Origin: Zeimonas sp032027205
GTDB lineage: Bacteria > Pseudomonadota > Gammaproteobacteria > Burkholderiales > Burkholderiaceae_E
Reading direction: 5' to 3'
Assembly (NCBI GenBank): GCA_032027205.1
Contig: JAVSMN010000001.1
Coordinates: 3,847,418-3,911,417, forward strand
DNA: 64,000 nt
Position 1 is the stretch's first letter; every line of letters starts with the position of its first letter. The notes beneath the pieces are model-generated. The model was not told where the DNA came from, ran no database searches, and worked only from the letters and a program-made list of their open reading frames with translations. A program made the translations under genes and the position numbers. This document shows, piece by piece, positions 61,340-64,000 of the stretch.

Positions 61340-62746
61340 CTAGCGTGCGGTCGCCAGTTTCGCAGCGCCGCCCGAATCGCTGTAGAGGATGTAGACCACG
61401 CCTTCGCCGTCGACTTCGACGTCGGTGTGCAAAGCCAGATCGCCCAGCGCGTCGATGCGGACCGTGTTCCACTGCCCCGCGCTGCGGCGCGTCAGGCGCA
61501 GGTCATGGCGCGAGTCGCCGTACGCGATCAGCGGTTCGCCGGCCAGGTCCAGCGCCAGCGCCGGAGCCATCGCGTCGGTCTCCGCATCGACGAGCGTCTC
61601 GCTCCAGGGGACAGCGTCGCCCGGCCACTCGACGTAGATGACGCCGCCACCGGCGCGCCGGAAGACCAGCCGTACGCCACCGTCGGCCGGCGTTACGATC
61701 GAGCCCGGTCCGCGGGTGCTCTGGAGGTTCAGCGCGCCATCGTTCACGTAGACCGTCGACCATGCACCCGGCGCGTTGCGACGCCAGACGCGCACGCCAT
61801 GGTCGCCCTCGGCGAGCAACGCGTAGACGACGCCGTCCGCCGCAACCGCCAACGAACGCCAGCCCACGTTGCCGGGTCCGACCGGTTCGGGGACGCTCCA
61901 TCCGCCCGTCGCGTCCTTCCCCGACCAGTACGCATGGCCACCGCTGCGGTACAGGACCTGCGGCCGCAGGCTCGCGTCGATCGCCATCGATACCGACGTC
62001 CCTGGATCGGCGTTCGCGGCAATTGGCTGATCGCCGGTGAAGAACCACCCCCCTGACACGGGCCGCGCGTTCCGATAGGTGACGAAGCTGCCGGCGTTCG
62101 TTACCGCGTGGAGAATCGGATCGAAGGAGCCGTTGTCCGCTACCGCGCAGGCCGTGCCGTCGTACGCGAAGCTCGGGAAAACCATGCCTGACGAGCCCAG
62201 CATGCGAAAGACCGAGCCGCCGTCGCCCACGTCTTTCGCGACGCAGGCGTAGAGGCCCGGGGCTGCGCCGGGCGCACGGCGGGCGATGGCCGGGAACTGC
62301 CCGTTGCCCATGCCGGCGTCACTGACGGTCCAGCCGGGCGCAAGCGGCGGCAACGACGGCGTCGTGATGCACAACTCGTTGCTGGTCGGACCTGTGGCGA
62401 CGAAGGCATTCATCGGCGGTGCGAGCGCACCGACGACGACGGTGAAGCAGTACCTGGTATCCGGCGCCGCCGTGAACGCGTATCCCTGAGCCGTCGTGTA
62501 GGTGGCGAACACGCCATCGACCGTGATCGCGTAGGCCTGGTCGGCGTTGATCGCGTCAACCTTCCAGGCGAGCGCGATTTTCTCCGCGTCAAGCGCGCTG
62601 CCGGTCAGCGTGACCTTCGGTTCGTGTGCGGGCGACGGCACTTCGTCGGCTCCGCCCCCGCCCCCGCCGCAGCCGACGACGAAGGTCGGCAGCAGCAATG
62701 CAATCAGCACAGCGAGGTAACGATGCGAAGACGGTGTGCGCGGCAT
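61340..62746 (-). CDS. Lipoprotein with fibronectin-like and beta-propeller-like repeats
   Basis: 468 residues. Signal peptide with lipobox VVGC at about residue 26, then a glycine run. Residues 45-135 resemble a fibronectin type III domain (KVTLTGSALDAEKIALAWKVD). The rest has spaced repeats of a W/G-rich strand pattern (GGWSVPEPVGPGNVGWRSLAVAADGVVYALL, GQWNTVRIDALGDLALHTDVEVDGEGVVYIL), as in beta-propeller sensors. No catalytic motif is seen. It follows the next lipoprotein gene by nine bases in one operon. Its role is unknown, probably at the cell surface. Confidence 0.72.
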   Translation of the reverse strand: MPRTPSSHRYLAVLIALLLPTFVVGCGGGGGGADEVPSPAHEPKVTLTGSALDAEKIALAWKVDAINADQAYAITVDGVFATYTTAQGYAFTAAPDTRYCFTVVVGALAPPMNAFVATGPTSNELCITTPSLPPLAPGWTVSDAGMGNGQFPAIARRAPGAAPGLYACVAKDVGDGGSVFRMLGSSGMVFPSFAYDGTACAVADNGSFDPILHAVTNAGSFVTYRNARPVSGGWFFTGDQPIAANADPGTSVSMAIDASLRPQVLYRSGGHAYWSGKDATGGWSVPEPVGPGNVGWRSLAVAADGVVYALLAEGDHGVRVWRRNAPGAWSTVYVNDGALNLQSTRGPGSIVTPADGGVRLVFRRAGGGVIYVEWPGDAVPWSETLVDAETDAMAPALALDLAGEPLIAYGDSRHDLRLTRRSAGQWNTVRIDALGDLALHTDVEVDGEGVVYILYSDSGGAAKLATAR

Positions 62747-62755
62747 TCGCGAGGC

Positions 62756-63226
62756 CTATTTTTCCGAGGCGACCGCTTCGGTATCGATACCGCTGTGCGC
62801 CTTGAACTCGCGCCGTCCGAACGAAAGGTCGACGAGCACCGGGTGGATGCCCTTTCCAAAAAGCTTCGGATCCACGTCGAAGCGCACGAACACTTCCTCG
62901 CCGGCGCGCAAGTCGAACTCGAGTCGGTTGCCGTTGTCGAGGTGTAGAAGATGGCGCCCCGGGGGCAGATCGACCCATCGGCTCGGACGCGGAACAACGT
63001 AGAAGTAGTACCCGCCGTCGAAGCCCGCGACCACGGGCACACCCGGCCCCTTGGGCGCAAGCCGGTAGACCCAGACGCGTCCATGGCCGTCCGGGATCGC
63101 CGAGGGTCTCGAGACGGTCGGCCCCTCGACGTTGGCCTTCAGACCCGGATAGAACTTGTCTTCGATGGCGACGCAACCGCTCGCTGCAAGCACGACGACA
63201 GCGACCGCGCAAAGGAGAGGCTTCAT
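62756..63226 (-). CDS. Small lipoprotein with DUF2846-like domain
   Basis: 156 residues from the ATG at 63226 (63247 is an alternative). Lipobox AASGC at about residue 18. The body has the DUF2846 pattern: RVWVYRLAPKGPG early, then WVDLPPGRHLLHL and LRAGEEVFVRFDVD. The family is exported and of unknown function. It precedes the larger lipoprotein gene in the same transcript. A weak Shine-Dalgarno sequence (AAAGG) lies near the start. Confidence 0.7.
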   Translation of the reverse strand: MKPLLCAVAVVVLAASGCVAIEDKFYPGLKANVEGPTVSRPSAIPDGHGRVWVYRLAPKGPGVPVVAGFDGGYYFYVVPRPSRWVDLPPGRHLLHLDNGNRLEFDLRAGEEVFVRFDVDPKLFGKGIHPVLVDLSFGRREFKAHSGIDTEAVASEK

Positions 63227-63410
63227 CGGAACGTTGACTGGGTGCAAAGGGCTTGTGCGGCAGCCCGGCGTGTGCGGGCGATGGGTTGCGACTGTACGTC
63301 GCGGGTTGCGCGCGATTTCTGCCGCGGATCAAGACGAACGACCGGATTCTTCGACGCGTTGCCTTGGCGCGTCACCTGGCGAAGAACTCCGAGCCGTGCA
63401 GACGACAAGG

Positions 63411-63435
63411 CCCCAAGGCTCGGCAAGCCTCGGGG
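63411..63435 (-). terminator. Hairpin after the sugar-binding protein gene
   Basis: CCCCAAGGCT / AGCCTCGGGG form a 10-bp stem with one mismatch around a short CGGCA loop, 20 bases past the stop of the sugar-binding protein gene. The T-run is weak. The remaining 63227-63454 interval shows no gene. Confidence 0.4.
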
Positions 63436-63454
63436 AGAACTGCTTCGCACGCAG

Positions 63455-64000
63455 CTATGAACGGGGGGAACCTGTCGAGATCCCATCGGCCAGATATCGA
63501 TCGACGTTGTCCCGTGTGATCACGTCGATCCCCGTGTCGATCGCCTGCGGCAGCCGAACGCCCAACGATGACTGCCACAGCATCAGTACCGACATCGAAC
63601 CCTGCACCCTCGGGATGGTCGCCGCCGAGGAGTCGATCAACCCGTCCCTGATGGCTTCGAGAATGGGCCGGATTCCGTCCATGCCGACCACCTTCACCCG
63701 GCCGGCCTGCCCGGCCGCCCGGATCGCGGTCGCGATGCCGATCGGGCCGGATGCGTCGCAGCACAGGTAGCCACCGAGATCGGGGTGCGCGGCGAGAACG
63801 GCCGCCGCCTGCTGGTGGGCGGTCTCGATGTCATCGTTGTCGGCGCCCCCGTCCACGACGGTGATGTCGGGGTACTTGCCCAGGATGCCCACTTGGGCGT
63901 CGTACCGCTGCTTGTGGTTCGGCGCCGTGGGATAACCGCGCATCACGGCTACTTTGCCGGCGTACCCGATCAGCTCTACGAGGCGCTCGGCCGCGATCAC
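63455..64000 (-). CDS. Sugar ABC transporter substrate-binding protein, 5'-truncated by window edge
   Basis: The last 181 residues of a type I periplasmic binding protein of the ribose/sugar group (Peripla_BP_4). Features: GKVAVMRGYPTAPNHKQRYDA, DDIETAHQQAAAVLAAHPDLGGYLCCDASGPIGIATAIRAAG, and VKVVGMDGIRPILEAIRDG. The N-terminus with the signal peptide lies beyond the right edge. It likely delivers a sugar to an ABC importer encoded further on. CC in the middle of the ligand-binding region is unusual. The exact ligand is unknown. Confidence 0.82.
   Translation of the reverse strand: MIAAERLVELIGYAGKVAVMRGYPTAPNHKQRYDAQVGILGKYPDITVVDGGADNDDIETAHQQAAAVLAAHPDLGGYLCCDASGPIGIATAIRAAGQAGRVKVVGMDGIRPILEAIRDGLIDSSAATIPRVQGSMSVLMLWQSSLGVRLPQAIDTGIDVITRDNVDRYLADGISTGSPRS

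Overview
The window is high-GC DNA from a betaproteobacterium, most likely of the order Burkholderiales. The best evidence is the block thrS-infC-rpmI-rplT-pheS-pheT-ihfA-merR followed by tRNA-Pro, a classical proteobacterial housekeeping order. It is supported by a prpD/acnA pair, a livKHMGF amino-acid transporter and a DUF1631 protein. The species cannot be named from sequence alone.

Layout. (1) 1-4536: end of a propionate/methylcitrate module (prpD, a DUF3617 protein, acnA), closed by a hairpin terminator. (2) 4687-6933: a membrane MASE1-GGDEF-EAL protein with a degenerate GGDEF site. (3) 7005-11540: a compact, poorly described module. A minus-strand operon encodes a PqqD-like protein, a 62-residue peptide, an HPr-kinase-like kinase, a sensor histidine kinase and a VOC protein. 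A nucleotidyltransferase is divergent to it. The peptide carries a YxxPxI motif like the leader motif bound by PqqD-like domains in lasso-peptide pathways, but no macrocyclase or leader protease is nearby. This is the best candidate for an undescribed system here. (4) 11545-42690: a large Wzx/Wzy-type exopolysaccharide locus. It holds a Wzc-like chain-length protein and a P-loop partner with a degenerate nucleotide site, a secreted lipoprotein and a beta-helix protein, seven glycosyltransferases, a deacetylase-like protein, a Wzy-like polymerase, an AsnB-type amidotransferase and a Wzx flippase. It also holds two DegT-type aminotransferases, an epimerase, an initiating sugar transferase fused to a degenerate GGDEF-like domain, amino-sugar genes, and rmlBACD for dTDP-L-rhamnose. 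(5) 42738-50747: tRNA-Pro, merR, ihfA, pheTS, rplT, rpmI, infC, thrS, tRNA-Val. (6) 50806-53701: a divergent Fbp-like iron ABC permease/ATPase pair around a Fur-box-like palindrome. (7) 53711-58472: livFGMHK. (8) 58673-64000: a DUF1631 protein, two lipoproteins and the start-truncated end of a sugar-binding protein.

How the genes fit together. In the polysaccharide locus the sugar transferase (34233-35546) would load the first sugar on undecaprenyl phosphate. The glycosyltransferases would extend it using dTDP-rhamnose and acylated amino sugars made by the plus-strand genes. Wzx would flip the unit, the Wzy-like protein would polymerise it, and the Wzc-like pair would control chain length and export. 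No outer-membrane exporter (Wza type) is in the window. Many neighbours overlap by 1-4 bases (ATGA, GTGA, TGATG), so translation is tightly coupled along both arms of the locus.
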